Below are positions 33,354-43,019 of a DNA stretch of 64,000 bases, piece by piece (the stretch's first letter is position 1; the number at the start of each line of letters is the position of its first letter). Both the position numbers and the translations under genes were made by a program. The DNA is taken from NCBI GenBank assembly GCA_012513515.1, contig JAAZCA010000009.1, positions 1 through 64,000 of the forward strand. The letters run 5' to 3'. Source of the DNA: Myxococcales bacterium. Its GTDB lineage: Bacteria > UBA10199 > 2-02-FULL-44-16 > JAAZCA01. The notes under the pieces are model-generated. The model did not search any database, was not told the origin of the DNA, and saw only the letters and a list, made by a program, of their open reading frames with translations.

Positions 33354-34478
33354 TCACAATATCTCAAGCTGCTTGGGATACCTGCCGAGAAGATCGAAAC
33401 CCTCCTCTGTCACATAGACGAGATCCTCTATTCTCACCCCCCCTATCGATGGGTAGTAGAGACCAGGTTCAACGCTTGTAACATTCCCCGCGGCGAGCAC
33501 GTACTTACTCTTGTTGATTCTTGCAGGCTCCTCATGGACCTCCAGCCCGACGGCATGCCCCGTCCCATGGAAAAAGCCAACCATGCGCCCTTTTTCTTCC
33601 CTAGTAGGATACCCACGCTCAGTGAAAAAATCGCTAACCGCGCTGTGTATAACATCTCCGACGACGCCGGCCTTCACCATGCTAAGTGCAAGCTCCTGCC
33701 CCTTTTTCACTGTGGCATATAGCTTCTTAAGCGCCTCTGGTGCGCGCCCTTTACAAAACGTCCGCGTAGCATCGCCGAAGTATCGCGTCTCCCGAGATTT
33801 TGGGAATATATCGACTACTATAGATGTGCCGGCTTTGATCGGACCATGACCGACACAATGCGGATCACAGGCATCGACCCCCGAAGCTATGATTGTATCC
33901 TCGGCAATGAAACCCCGTTCCGCCAAAAAGAGATCGACCTTGGCGCGCAAAATTTCCGAAGTCAGCACCTTTCCGCCGCACACCAGTTTACCGGCGGAGA
34001 CTTTCGAGGCGGCTATGATACTCCGCACCATCTCGATCGCCCTGAAGGTCATCTTCTGAGACATCGCTATGAGTTTTTTCTCCTCAAGACTTTTAATATG
34101 CCTTTCCTGAAAAAATGGTCTCTTGCCCGCAGTTATGGAATAACCAAACCCCCTCAGCGCGTCGACCAGAACGAACGACGTATCCGGATGAAGCTCGAGC
34201 TTCCTGATTCTGAAACTCCTCAAAAGCGCATCTATCATCTCCGCTATGCCGGGAGAGGAGACGCGCCCCTTCGCCTTTTCAAAATACATTGATGATTTAA
34301 GAACCTCGCATCCACGCGATTCTTTCTTAGCGCGATCGATCTCCAGATCGCTCATCACCATATATTTTTTACCAGAGGCCTCCAAATAAACGAAGGGATC
34401 CCCTACCAAAAATCCGGTCGCGTAGTACAAGTCGGCGTTTTTACTGGATGAATCGAAAATCAGCCTCGCTTTAGCCAT
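33354..34478 (-). CDS. M24 family aminopeptidase (Xaa-Pro peptidase type)
   Basis: A 374-residue protein. The N-terminal creatinase-like domain covers about 1-130, and the C-terminal pita-bread domain carries the metal ligands: DIFPKSRETRYFGDATRTF (two Asp), GTGHAVGLEVHEEP (His, Glu) and VTSVEPGLY (Glu). It removes N-terminal residues before proline or cleaves Xaa-Pro dipeptides. The start at MAKARLIF (34478) follows GGGGGAAA; the frame is open upstream but without a ribosome site. Divergent from rlpA. Confidence 0.92.
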   Translation of the reverse strand: MAKARLIFDSSSKNADLYYATGFLVGDPFVYLEASGKKYMVMSDLEIDRAKKESRGCEVLKSSMYFEKAKGRVSSPGIAEMIDALLRSFRIRKLELHPDTSFVLVDALRGFGYSITAGKRPFFQERHIKSLEEKKLIAMSQKMTFRAIEMVRSIIAASKVSAGKLVCGGKVLTSEILRAKVDLFLAERGFIAEDTIIASGVDACDPHCVGHGPIKAGTSIVVDIFPKSRETRYFGDATRTFCKGRAPEALKKLYATVKKGQELALSMVKAGVVGDVIHSAVSDFFTERGYPTREEKGRMVGFFHGTGHAVGLEVHEEPARINKSKYVLAAGNVTSVEPGLYYPSIGGVRIEDLVYVTEEGFDLLGRYPKQLEIL

Positions 34479-34521
34479 ATTTTCCCCCGACAAAAAATTT
34501 TCCGTCAGAGTTATTTTGAAA

Positions 34522-34551
34522 TTGATCAATTGTCAAAAAAAGTTGTAGACT
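34522..34551 (+). promoter_or_regulatory. Promoter for rlpA
   Basis: TTGATC (34522-34527), 18-nt spacer, TAGACT (34546-34551), 9 nt before the ATG at 34561. No Shine-Dalgarno fits in between. Confidence 0.4.
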
Positions 34552-34560
34552 CTCGCCATA

Positions 34561-35091
34561 ATGAAAAAAGGAAAGGTCACATGCCGGCTTATGCCGGCTC
34601 TTATATTTTTGGTGCTGGCAACATCCCTGCTCCCTGGTTGCGCCCCCTATCATGCTACCAGCAGGCCTGTTCATTACAAGGCGGAGGGAAAGGCATCTTG
34701 GTACGGACCCGGATTCTCTGGCAAAAAGACTGCCAGCGGAGAACGTTTTAACCCGAATGCGATGACCGCAGCCCACAAGACGCTTCCGATGGGAACGACC
34801 GTCAGGGTGACCAATTTGGATAACGACAAATCCGTTATCGTGAGAATCAATGACAGGGGACCTTTTGTCAGAGGGCGGATCATAGATCTTTCAAAGGCCG
34901 CAGCTCATGAAATCGATATAATAGGAAAGGGAACCGGCAGAGTTGTGGTTGTGGCAATAACCGCCCCTCCTGACAAATTAGAAAGAGATGAGAAGAAAGA
35001 GCAAAAGTCCGCAGTAAACGGCAAGAAAAGATCAACATCCTCCCAACATCCTGAAAAAATAGCTGAAATTATGGAAAAACCACACTTTTAA
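34561..35091 (+). CDS. rlpA: RlpA-like septal ring lytic transglycosylase lipoprotein
   Basis: A 176-residue protein. The lipoprotein signal peptide ends in the lipobox LLPGC (Cys27). The double-psi beta-barrel follows, with [21 protein letters not shown] and the catalytic region [17 protein letters not shown]. The C-terminus is a charged Lys-rich tail with no SPOR domain, so binding to denuded septal glycan is not predicted. It acts on peptidoglycan in the periplasm from the outer membrane. Confidence 0.94.
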   Translation: MKKGKVTCRLMPALIFLVLATSLLPGCAPYHATSRPVHYKAEGKASWYGPGFSGKKTASGERFNPNAMTAAHKTLPMGTTVRVTNLDNDKSVIVRINDRGPFVRGRIIDLSKAAAHEIDIIGKGTGRVVVVAITAPPDKLERDEKKEQKSAVNGKKRSTSSQHPEKIAEIMEKPHF

Positions 35092-35221
35092 AGACCCTGC
35101 AAAATTCAACATCGGCAGCATCCACGCCTGAAAGCGAACCTCGCTGGCGTTGACTTTCAAATTCCCATCAACTAGACCTCGTATACATCTCAAATCATTA
35201 ACCTTTTCCCGGGAGGATAAG

Positions 35222-36772
35222 ATGTCGCGCGAATTCAGAAACGAAGCACTGACAGATTTTACCAAGCCCGAAAACAGAGAGAAGATGGAGGCGGCGCTTT
35301 CAAAGGTCGCGAACGAATTTGGAAAGGAATACCCCCTTCTCATAGGCGGGAAAAGAATCACCACCGAGAAGAAGATCAAATCTTACAATCCCGCAAGGAA
35401 AAGCGAAGTAGTAGGGATAGCACAAAAGGCCTCCAAGGCCGACGCCCTCGCAGCCCTCGATGCGGCGTGGAAGAGCTTCGAAAGCTGGAAGCGCGTCAAC
35501 GCCGAGGAACGTGCCGGATATCTCTACAAACTCGCAGAAAAGATGCGCGCGAAAAAATACGAGCTCGCCGCGACTATGGTATATGAGGTGAGCAAGAGCT
35601 GGGCTGAAGCCGATGCCGACGTCGCCGAAGCGATAGATTTCTGCGAGTTCTACGCTGACGAGGCCATAAGATATTCAAAGGGCTCCCCATGCGTCCAGTA
35701 CCCTGGAGAGACGAATGAGCTTCGCTATATCCCGATAGGTGTAGGCGCCGTAATTCCGCCATGGAACTTTCCGTTGGCCATACTCGTAGGCATGACGACT
35801 GCGGCAGCGGTGACGGGCAATACCGTCGTACTAAAGCCTGCCAGCGATGCTCCTATAATAGCCGCGCGCTTCATCGAACTCGTAGAGGAGGTAGGAATAC
35901 CTGTTGGAGTCATAAACTTCGTATCCGGCAGCGGCTCTGAAGTTGGCGAGACACTGATAACCAATCCCAATGTCCGGTTCATATCATTCACCGGTTCCAA
36001 GGAGGTCGGCCTTCACATCGCGGAGGAATGCGGAAAGACGTATCCCGGACAGAAATGGATAAAGAGACTCGTATCTGAAATGGGTGGTAAGGACGCCACG
36101 ATCGTTGACAGCGAAGCGGATATAGATGCAGCGGTGGAAGGCGTCGCCATCTCCGCATTCGGTTTCCAGGGGCAAAAATGCTCAGCCTGCTCCCGCGCCA
36201 TAGTCGACGCAAAAATCTACGACCAGTTCGTCGAAAAACTCGCGGAGAGAGTCAAAAAGATTGTCGTCGGAGATCCTAGCAAGTACGGAAATTACATGGG
36301 TGCGGTGTCGAGCAAGAACGCCTTTGAAAAGATCTGCGAATACATAGAAATCGGCAAAAAGGAGGGGAAGCTCCTTACGGGCGGCGAGGCATCCTCTGAA
36401 AATGGCTATTTCATTCAGCCGACCGTATTCACGAACATAGATCCCAAAGCGCGATTGGCCCAGGAAGAAATATTCGGGCCAGTGCTCGCAGTTATAAAAG
36501 CCAGGGATTTCAACCACGCCATTGAAATCTTCAACAACACCGACTACGGCCTGACCGGTGGAATCTTCAGTAAAAACAAAGACAAGCTCTTCCGCGCCAA
36601 AGAAGAGTGCTATTGCGGCAACTTCTACATCAACCGGAAGATCACCGGCGCACTGGTCGGCGTCCAGCCCTTCGGCGGATACAATATGTCCGGCACCTGC
36701 TCCAAGGCGGGAGGCAGAGATTATCTCGGCCTCTTCCTGCAGGGTAAATCGATCTGCGAGAAGATTTTATGA
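35222..36772 (+). CDS. rocA: L-glutamate gamma-semialdehyde (1-pyrroline-5-carboxylate) dehydrogenase
   Basis: A 516-residue aldehyde dehydrogenase. Catalytic Cys lies in GFQGQKCSACSR, general-base Glu in LVSEMGGKDA, and the NAD site in FTGSKEVG. The N-terminal FRNEALTDFTKPENREKM is typical of P5C dehydrogenases (RocA/PutA C-terminal type). It oxidises P5C to glutamate. The start (35222) follows GGGAGG. The stop overlaps the start of proline dehydrogenase (ATGA), so the two proline-degrading enzymes are co-translated. Confidence 0.94.
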   Translation: MSREFRNEALTDFTKPENREKMEAALSKVANEFGKEYPLLIGGKRITTEKKIKSYNPARKSEVVGIAQKASKADALAALDAAWKSFESWKRVNAEERAGYLYKLAEKMRAKKYELAATMVYEVSKSWAEADADVAEAIDFCEFYADEAIRYSKGSPCVQYPGETNELRYIPIGVGAVIPPWNFPLAILVGMTTAAAVTGNTVVLKPASDAPIIAARFIELVEEVGIPVGVINFVSGSGSEVGETLITNPNVRFISFTGSKEVGLHIAEECGKTYPGQKWIKRLVSEMGGKDATIVDSEADIDAAVEGVAISAFGFQGQKCSACSRAIVDAKIYDQFVEKLAERVKKIVVGDPSKYGNYMGAVSSKNAFEKICEYIEIGKKEGKLLTGGEASSENGYFIQPTVFTNIDPKARLAQEEIFGPVLAVIKARDFNHAIEIFNNTDYGLTGGIFSKNKDKLFRAKEECYCGNFYINRKITGALVGVQPFGGYNMSGTCSKAGGRDYLGLFLQGKSICEKIL

Positions 36773-37656
36773 GACTTGGTTCGGCGCTGTCCAAGATAGC
36801 GGCTCCGCTCACACGCCGTTTCAGAGCGGGAACGACTCTCAAGGAAGCGCTTGACTGTGCATCGAAACTCTCTCGCGAAGGTTTTCTATTCACGCTCGAC
36901 CATTTGGGCGAGCACGTTTCGGGCAAACGTGAGGCCGATGCCGCAACCGAGCTGTATGTGGTTTTACTCAAGGCGCTGAAGGAATACTCTCTTCCAAGAA
37001 ATATCTCGCTAAAGCTCTCTCAGCTTGGGATGGGCGTCGATAGTGAGTTGTGTTTAAAAAATCTGGAACGCATCGTTAATGCCACGGAAGAGCTGAAGGG
37101 TTTCGTCCGGGTCGATATGGAAAATTCCGCATCGACCGACGTGACGCTCCGGATGATAAAAAGCGCTCACAAAAATCGCCTGACTCCTGTCGGAGCCGTG
37201 CTTCAAGCAAAGTTAAAAAGAACCCCCGACGATCTACTTTCGATGCTCGAAAGCGGGATATCCGTCAGGCTCTGTAAAGGAGTGTACGACGAACCCACGG
37301 AAATAGCATTCCAAAGTCGTTCGGATATAAGACGGGAATTTCTGGCCCTAGCAAAAAGGCTTCTCACATCCGACATGACTCATGGCATAGCGACTCATGA
37401 TGAGTTCATAATAGATGAGGTCAAAAAATTCATCCTCTCGAATGGAATCGAAAAAAGCTCCTTCGAGTTTCAGATGCTTCTGGGCATACGCATCGGTTTG
37501 GCAAAAAAACTTTTAGCGGAGGGATGGAAGGTCAGAATCTACATCCCGTTCGGAAAAGCATGGCTCCCGTATACCATAAGAAGGATCCGGGAGATAAAAA
37601 ACCGAATAGCCATTTCGGATTTGTTCCGACGCGACAAACGAAACAAGTTCGCTTAA
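36769..37656 (+). CDS. Proline dehydrogenase, monofunctional
   Basis: A 295-residue FAD TIM-barrel enzyme of the short PutB/FadM type. Motifs are RLCKGVYDEPTE, GIATHDEF, FEFQMLLGIR and the C-terminal YIPFGKAWLPYTIRRIREIKN, here quoted to show the substrate-binding RR pair. It oxidises proline to P5C, which the coupled dehydrogenase takes on to glutamate. The next gene, ornithine aminotransferase, also makes P5C, so the operon channels proline and ornithine into glutamate. Confidence 0.93.
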   Translation: MRLGSALSKIAAPLTRRFRAGTTLKEALDCASKLSREGFLFTLDHLGEHVSGKREADAATELYVVLLKALKEYSLPRNISLKLSQLGMGVDSELCLKNLERIVNATEELKGFVRVDMENSASTDVTLRMIKSAHKNRLTPVGAVLQAKLKRTPDDLLSMLESGISVRLCKGVYDEPTEIAFQSRSDIRREFLALAKRLLTSDMTHGIATHDEFIIDEVKKFILSNGIEKSSFEFQMLLGIRIGLAKKLLAEGWKVRIYIPFGKAWLPYTIRRIREIKNRIAISDLFRRDKRNKFA

Positions 37657-37677
37657 AAATTCAAAAAGGAGAACAAA

Positions 37678-38883
37678 ATGTCACGCACACAGCAGTTCAT
37701 CGATCAGGTAGAGGTCGTATCAGCCCACAACTACCACCCCCTTCCCGTCGTGATAGCTAAAGCCGATGGTATATGGGTCACCGACGTAGATGGCAAACGC
37801 TACATCGACATGCTGTCGGCATACTCGGCGGTGAACCAGGGACACAGGCATCCTAAAATAATAAATGCGATGATTGAACAGGCGGAAAAACTAACTCTCA
37901 CATCGCGCGCATTCCACAACGACAGGATGGGGCCGTTTCTCGAAAAGCTCACCAAGCTCACCGGATACGACAAAGGGCTCATGATGAACACAGGCGCGGA
38001 AGCTGTGGAAACCGCGATCAAAGCCGCACGCAGATGGGGATACACCAGGAAAAATATCCCAGAAAATAAAGCGAAGATAATCGTATGCTCGGGTAATTTC
38101 CATGGAAGGACGACGACGATAGTAAGTTTTTCCACAGACTCCACCTGCCGCGAAGGCTTCGGCCCGTTCACACCCGGTTTCGAGGTGATACCCTACGACG
38201 ATCCGGCAGCCCTTGAAAACGCGATCGACTCCAACACGGTGGCGTTCCTCGTCGAACCGATACAGGGGGAGGCGGGAGTCAAGGTGCCATCGGACGGCTA
38301 TCTGAAAAAATGCCGCGATATAACTAAAAAGCATGGCGTACTGCTAATCTGTGATGAAATCCAGACTGGGTTCGGAAGAACAGGCAAGCTCTTCTGCTCC
38401 GAATGGGACGGCGTGCGTCCAGACATAATCTGCATGGGCAAGGCTATGGGCGGCGGAGTGTATCCGGTCTCCGGAATCGTCGCTGATAACGAAATCATGT
38501 CAGCAGCATTTTCCCCGGGTAATCACGGATCCACATTTGGCGGAAACCCCATGGCATGCGCGGTGGCATCGGCATCGATAGACGTTATAATCGACGAACA
38601 TCTCCCGGAGAGATCCCACGAGATGGGAGAGTTTTTCAGGGGAGAGCTTCGCAAAATTCAAAATTCCAACATAAAAGAAGTTAGGGGCCGCGGCCTCCTC
38701 ACCGGCCTTGAATTTCACACCGAATGCGCGCATGACTATTCCGTCGAATTGATGAAGCACGGCATCCTGGCAAAAGACACGCACGGAACTACTATACGAT
38801 TTGCGCCTCCGCTGATCATAGGAAAAGATGAAATTTCCGAGGCCATAAAGATCATACGCAAGGTAATCGAAGGCGGAAGATGA
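37678..38883 (+). CDS. rocD: Ornithine--oxo-acid aminotransferase
   Basis: A 401-residue class III PLP aminotransferase. DGKRYIDMLSAYSAVNQGHRHP marks the N-terminus (quoted in part of the family block), MNTGAEAVETAIKAAR binds the cofactor phosphate, ICDEIQTGFGRTG holds the PLP Asp, and MGKAMGGGVYPVS holds the Schiff-base Lys. The SAYSAVNQGH block distinguishes ornithine from acetylornithine aminotransferases. It follows proline dehydrogenase by 21 bp with AAAAGGAG, and its stop overlaps the NUDIX gene. Confidence 0.94.
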   Translation: MSRTQQFIDQVEVVSAHNYHPLPVVIAKADGIWVTDVDGKRYIDMLSAYSAVNQGHRHPKIINAMIEQAEKLTLTSRAFHNDRMGPFLEKLTKLTGYDKGLMMNTGAEAVETAIKAARRWGYTRKNIPENKAKIIVCSGNFHGRTTTIVSFSTDSTCREGFGPFTPGFEVIPYDDPAALENAIDSNTVAFLVEPIQGEAGVKVPSDGYLKKCRDITKKHGVLLICDEIQTGFGRTGKLFCSEWDGVRPDIICMGKAMGGGVYPVSGIVADNEIMSAAFSPGNHGSTFGGNPMACAVASASIDVIIDEHLPERSHEMGEFFRGELRKIQNSNIKEVRGRGLLTGLEFHTECAHDYSVELMKHGILAKDTHGTTIRFAPPLIIGKDEISEAIKIIRKVIEGGR

Positions 38884-39386
38884 AAAAAGAAACGATTTAC
38901 TCCGGAAAGACAGTTACGCTCGCCAGGGAGGAGACAATCCTCCCTAGCGGCGTGCGTTACACACAGGAAATAATCCACCATCCCGGCGGAGCATGCGTGC
39001 TTCCCATATTCGACAATGGTGACGTGCTATTGCTTCGCCAGTACAGATATGCCGCTGGCGGATATATCTGGGAGGCCCCGGCAGGAAAGCTTGACGTAGC
39101 CGGAGAAAATCCAGCGCAGTGCGCCTCGCGCGAGCTGATTGAAGAGGCAGGATACAGGGCATCCAATATCGAGCACCTCATCACCATCCTCACCGCGCCG
39201 GGATTTTGCGATGAAAGACTTCACCTGTTCAAGGGAAGCGGACTGACCCCTGAAAAGCAGGATGTGGAAGAAAACGAGGTAATCGAGGTGCACAGATTCG
39301 CCCGTGCTGAAATTTCCAAAATGCTGGCGTCGAAAGAAATTCTGGACGCAAAAACCTTAATAACCCTCAAGCTGTGTGGATATTAA
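38880..39386 (+). CDS. NUDIX hydrolase, ADP-ribose pyrophosphatase-like
   Basis: A 168-residue protein. The Nudix box is GKLDVAGENPAQCASRELIE followed by EAGY (about residues 61-84), preceded by LLRQYRYAAGGYIWEAPAG, the ADP-ribose pyrophosphatase signature. The spacing before the first Glu is one residue longer than consensus. It hydrolyses ADP-ribose or related sugars. The ATG overlaps the rocD stop (ATGA). Its place at the end of an NAD-using catabolic operon may reflect ADP-ribose clean-up, which is inference. Confidence 0.9.
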   Translation: MKKETIYSGKTVTLAREETILPSGVRYTQEIIHHPGGACVLPIFDNGDVLLLRQYRYAAGGYIWEAPAGKLDVAGENPAQCASRELIEEAGYRASNIEHLITILTAPGFCDERLHLFKGSGLTPEKQDVEENEVIEVHRFARAEISKMLASKEILDAKTLITLKLCGY

Positions 39387-39445
39387 TCCGCCGCACGATC
39401 GATCAGAAGTGGATGCGGACAGTCGGATTCCATTGACAATTCAGG

Positions 39446-39460
39446 GGTTTAGACCTAAAC
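39446..39460. promoter_or_regulatory. GTTTAG-AC-CTAAAC dyad before valS
   Basis: A short perfect inverted repeat between a TTGACA (39433-39438) and TATGAT (39464-39469). That hexamer pair is too far apart (25 nt) for a standard promoter. Possible operator. No T-box leader is present. Confidence 0.3.
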
Positions 39461-39508
39461 GCCTATGATACTTATGCACTGAAATTCCCAGGGTAAAAAG
39501 GAGATCGC

Positions 39509-42157
39509 ATGAGCGAAAAAGAGATGCCTAAGGCCTACGAGGCCAAAGAGACTGAATCCAAGTGGTATAAATATTGGGAGGATAACGGCCTCTTTCACGT
39601 CCAGGATATCCCTGAAAAAACTTCATACACGATCGTAATACCCCCGCCGAACGTGACCGGCGCACTTCACATGGGACATGCTCTAAATAACACCCTTCAG
39701 GACATCCTGATAAGGATGAAGAGGATGCAGGGTTACTCGGCGCTTTGGCAGCCAGGGACCGATCACGCCGGTATCGCCACCCAAAACGTCGTCGAGCGAC
39801 AGCTGATGGAAAAGGAGGGTAAGAAACGCCACGATATCGGCCGCGAAGCACTCATAGAGAGGATTTGGAAGTGGAGGGATGAATATGGCGACAGAATTCT
39901 AAAACAGCTTCGCAGTTTGGGAGCAAGCTGCGACTGGGAGCGCACCCGCTTCACGCTCGACGAGGGGCTTTCTCGGGCGGTGCGCGAAGCCTTCGTCAAG
40001 ATGTACGAAGAGGGGCTTATCTACCGAGGGAAATACATAGTCAACTGGTGCCCGCGCTGCCACACAGCGCTTGCCGATGACGAAGTCGATCACGAGGATG
40101 AAAATGGAAAACTGTGGCACATACGTTATCCATTCGCGGAAAGAGAAGGGTACGTGGTGATCGCCACGACTCGACCTGAAACGCTTCTCGGAGACACCGC
40201 GGTCGCCGTCAACCCAAAGGATGAACGCTACGCGAATCTCATCGGCGAGATGCTCCTTCTGCCGGAAACCGACCGCAAGATACCGCTTCTGGCCGACGAC
40301 TTCGTGGACGCATCATTCGGAACTGGCGCTGTAAAGGTCACTCCGGCCCACGATCCAAACGACTTCCAAATAGGTGAACGCCACAATCTCCCTCGCATCA
40401 ACGTGATGAATGAAGAGGCTGTCATGAATGATGAGGCGGGTGAAAAATACAAAGGACTTTCGCGCGACGACTGCCGAAAAAAGATCGTCAGGGAGTTGGA
40501 AATACGGGGGCTGTTGGAAAAAATCGAGGATCACGCCCACGCTGTAGGTCACTGCTATAGGTGCAAGACAACGATAGAACCTTGGCTATCCGACCAGTGG
40601 TTCGTACGCATGCGCCCTCTCGCTGAAAAGGCTATTCGCGCTACCGAAGAAGGCAAGGTCAGTTTTCATCCAAAGCGCTGGACGCAGTTCTACATGCAGT
40701 GGCTTGAAAACGCGCGCGACTGGTGCATCTCTCGCCAGATATGGTGGGGACACCGCATACCGGTATGGTATTGCAGCGAGGAGAGGTGTCCTCCTATCGT
40801 GGCGAAAGAAACTCCCGCGAAATGCCCGCACTGCAGCGGGACGGAGATCCGCCAGGATGAGGACGTGCTCGACACATGGTTTTCATCTTCGCTGTGGCCG
40901 TTTTCAACGTTGGGCTGGCCCGGCGATACGGAGCTTTTAAAAAACTACTACCCTACATCGACGCTGGTCACCGACCGCGGCATCATATATTTCTGGGTAG
41001 CACGTATGGTGATGATGGGATTGGAGATGATGGGAGAGGTCCCCTTCTCAGATGTCTATATCCACGGCACGATCCTGGACGAACAGGGGCGCAAGATGAG
41101 CAAGTCCCTCGGCAACGGGATAGACCCGCTTGAGATAATCGAAAAGTACGGTTCGGACGCGATGAGATTTTCGCTCGTTGTCCTCTCCACCGAAGGGCAG
41201 GACCTCAAACTATCCGAGTCTAAATTCGAGATGGGGAGAAACTTCTGCAACAAGCTTTGGAACGCAACCCGCTTTGCGCTCATGAATCTCAAAGGTTTCG
41301 ACGGCAACGCACAAAATGACTCGGAAAGAACTCTCGCAGACAAGTGGATCATCTCCAGGTTGGAACAAACTATAGCGGACGTAACATCAGCGATGAACGA
41401 TTTTAGATTCAGCGTAGCAGCTCAAACGCTGTATCATTTCGTCTGGAACGACCTCTGCGACTGGTATCTGGAAGCCAGCAAGCTCACCATGACAGGTAAT
41501 GACGCCAAGGCAAAACATGCAGCACAGGCCACGCTATTTCACGCCCTCGGCACGACGCTGAAACTGCTCCATCCATTCCTCCCTTTCATAACGGAAGAGC
41601 TATGGCACCAGATAAACCCAGAGGCAGGCAGCATAATGGCCGAAGCCTATCCTGAAGCGGCTAAGGAAATCCCATTCAAGGAGGAGGCTGAGGAATTCGA
41701 CATCGCACGCGAAATAATAAGCTCGCTCAGAAACATACGCGGTGAACACAATGTAAAACCTTCGAACAGGATAGATTGTTTCATAAAAACTCCGAACAAG
41801 CTCACATCGAAAATGCTGGAAGCCTGCAGGGGCTACATCGAACACCTCTCCAGGATAGCTGACCTGCATATAGGGGAAAATATCGCGCCCCCAAAAGAGG
41901 CTGCGACAGCAATGGTATCCGGATGCGAAATCAGCATACCCTATGCAGGATTGATCGATATCGAGGCGGAAAAAGCCAGGCTGAACAAGGAGATTTCCAA
42001 AGCGGAAGCCGAAACGGAATCGGTCAGAAAAAAACTCTCCAACGAAGGTTTTACCGCCAGGGCTCCGAAGGGGATAGTCGACAAGGAACGCGCGAGGCTC
42101 GCCGAAGGGGAAGAAAAACTCTCCAAGCTTCGTGAGGCTCTCGCAAAACTGGATTGA
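39509..42157 (+). CDS. valS: Valyl-tRNA synthetase
   Basis: A full-length 882-residue class Ia synthetase. HIGH motif in PPNVTGALHMGHALN (about 46-60), KMSKS in GRKMSKSLGNG, an editing CP1 domain with TTRPETLLGDTAVAVNP, an anticodon-binding domain and the C-terminal coiled-coil arm (EAEKARLNKEISKAEAETES). AAAAAGGAG precedes the ATG. It charges tRNA-Val and hydrolyses mischarged Thr. nadC follows within 16 bp. Confidence 0.98.
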   Translation: MSEKEMPKAYEAKETESKWYKYWEDNGLFHVQDIPEKTSYTIVIPPPNVTGALHMGHALNNTLQDILIRMKRMQGYSALWQPGTDHAGIATQNVVERQLMEKEGKKRHDIGREALIERIWKWRDEYGDRILKQLRSLGASCDWERTRFTLDEGLSRAVREAFVKMYEEGLIYRGKYIVNWCPRCHTALADDEVDHEDENGKLWHIRYPFAEREGYVVIATTRPETLLGDTAVAVNPKDERYANLIGEMLLLPETDRKIPLLADDFVDASFGTGAVKVTPAHDPNDFQIGERHNLPRINVMNEEAVMNDEAGEKYKGLSRDDCRKKIVRELEIRGLLEKIEDHAHAVGHCYRCKTTIEPWLSDQWFVRMRPLAEKAIRATEEGKVSFHPKRWTQFYMQWLENARDWCISRQIWWGHRIPVWYCSEERCPPIVAKETPAKCPHCSGTEIRQDEDVLDTWFSSSLWPFSTLGWPGDTELLKNYYPTSTLVTDRGIIYFWVARMVMMGLEMMGEVPFSDVYIHGTILDEQGRKMSKSLGNGIDPLEIIEKYGSDAMRFSLVVLSTEGQDLKLSESKFEMGRNFCNKLWNATRFALMNLKGFDGNAQNDSERTLADKWIISRLEQTIADVTSAMNDFRFSVAAQTLYHFVWNDLCDWYLEASKLTMTGNDAKAKHAAQATLFHALGTTLKLLHPFLPFITEELWHQINPEAGSIMAEAYPEAAKEIPFKEEAEEFDIAREIISSLRNIRGEHNVKPSNRIDCFIKTPNKLTSKMLEACRGYIEHLSRIADLHIGENIAPPKEAATAMVSGCEISIPYAGLIDIEAEKARLNKEISKAEAETESVRKKLSNEGFTARAPKGIVDKERARLAEGEEKLSKLREALAKLD

Positions 42158-42172
42158 ATCAAGGTGCCTCAA

Positions 42173-43003
42173 ATGAACAATACCGATGAGATCATCAATA
42201 TCGCCCTGAAGGAAGATATCGGAAATGGCGACATCACAACAGAAGCCACAATTTCCAGAGATTCAATGGGATTTGCTAAAATCATAGCGAAGAGCGATCT
42301 AATCCTCTCTGGAATTCTGGTCGCCGGTCGCGTCTTTGAAATTCTCGACCCTGAAACTGTTTTTACACCGCAAAAATCTGACGGAGAGCCATGTCGCGCC
42401 GGAGAAACGTTGGCATCCCTTTCCGGACGAATCCAGATCCTGCTCACTGGGGAAAGAACAGCGCTGAACTTCCTTCAACACCTTTCTGGAATAGCTACTG
42501 CCACAAAACATCTCGTAGAGATGACATCACAGTACGGCATAAAGATCTTGGATACCAGAAAAACGACACCTGGGCTTCGTATTCTTGAAAAGGACGCAGT
42601 AAGGCACGGCGGAGGAACCAACCACAGGATGGGTCTCTATGACCACTTCCTGATCAAGAACAACCACATCACGGCTGCAGGCTCCCTTTCAAAGGCCGTC
42701 GCCGCTGCCAAAAGGAACATGATCAAGGGGCAGAAAATTGAAGTCGAAGCAAGAGATATGGATGAAGTAAAAGAGGCGATCGCCTCAGGAGCCGACATCA
42801 TAATGCTGGATAACATGGAACCGGAGCAGGTGAAGACCGCGGTGACTGTAATTGGCGGAGCAGCAAATACCGAGATATCTGGAAACATGACCGAAGAGAA
42901 GATCGTACGCTATCTCGATAGCGGAGTAGATTTCATATCTGTGGGCGCCCTAACACATTCGGCGAAGGCCGCGGACATTCACATGCTGATAAAAATGAAC
43001 TGA
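42173..43003 (+). CDS. nadC: Nicotinate-nucleotide pyrophosphorylase (quinolinate phosphoribosyltransferase)
   Basis: A 276-residue NadC. EDIGNGDITTEAT at the start, LNFLQHLSGIAT, the catalytic TRKTTPGLRILEKDAVRHGG and KIEVEARD / IIMLDNMEPE segments are all present. It converts quinolinate and PRPP to nicotinate mononucleotide. ATG 42173 was chosen because AAGGTG lies six bases upstream; GTG 42164 is in frame but lacks a site. nadA lies 6.6 kb away on the other strand, and no nadB is in the window. Confidence 0.95.
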   Translation: MNNTDEIINIALKEDIGNGDITTEATISRDSMGFAKIIAKSDLILSGILVAGRVFEILDPETVFTPQKSDGEPCRAGETLASLSGRIQILLTGERTALNFLQHLSGIATATKHLVEMTSQYGIKILDTRKTTPGLRILEKDAVRHGGGTNHRMGLYDHFLIKNNHITAAGSLSKAVAAAKRNMIKGQKIEVEARDMDEVKEAIASGADIIMLDNMEPEQVKTAVTVIGGAANTEISGNMTEEKIVRYLDSGVDFISVGALTHSAKAADIHMLIKMN

Positions 43004-43019
43004 CCTCTCGTGAACTATG

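Noticed and set aside
39387-39508. T-box riboswitch before valS
   Set aside because: The 122-bp leader has no specifier loop, T-box sequence or terminator; only a short dyad and a normal ribosome site.
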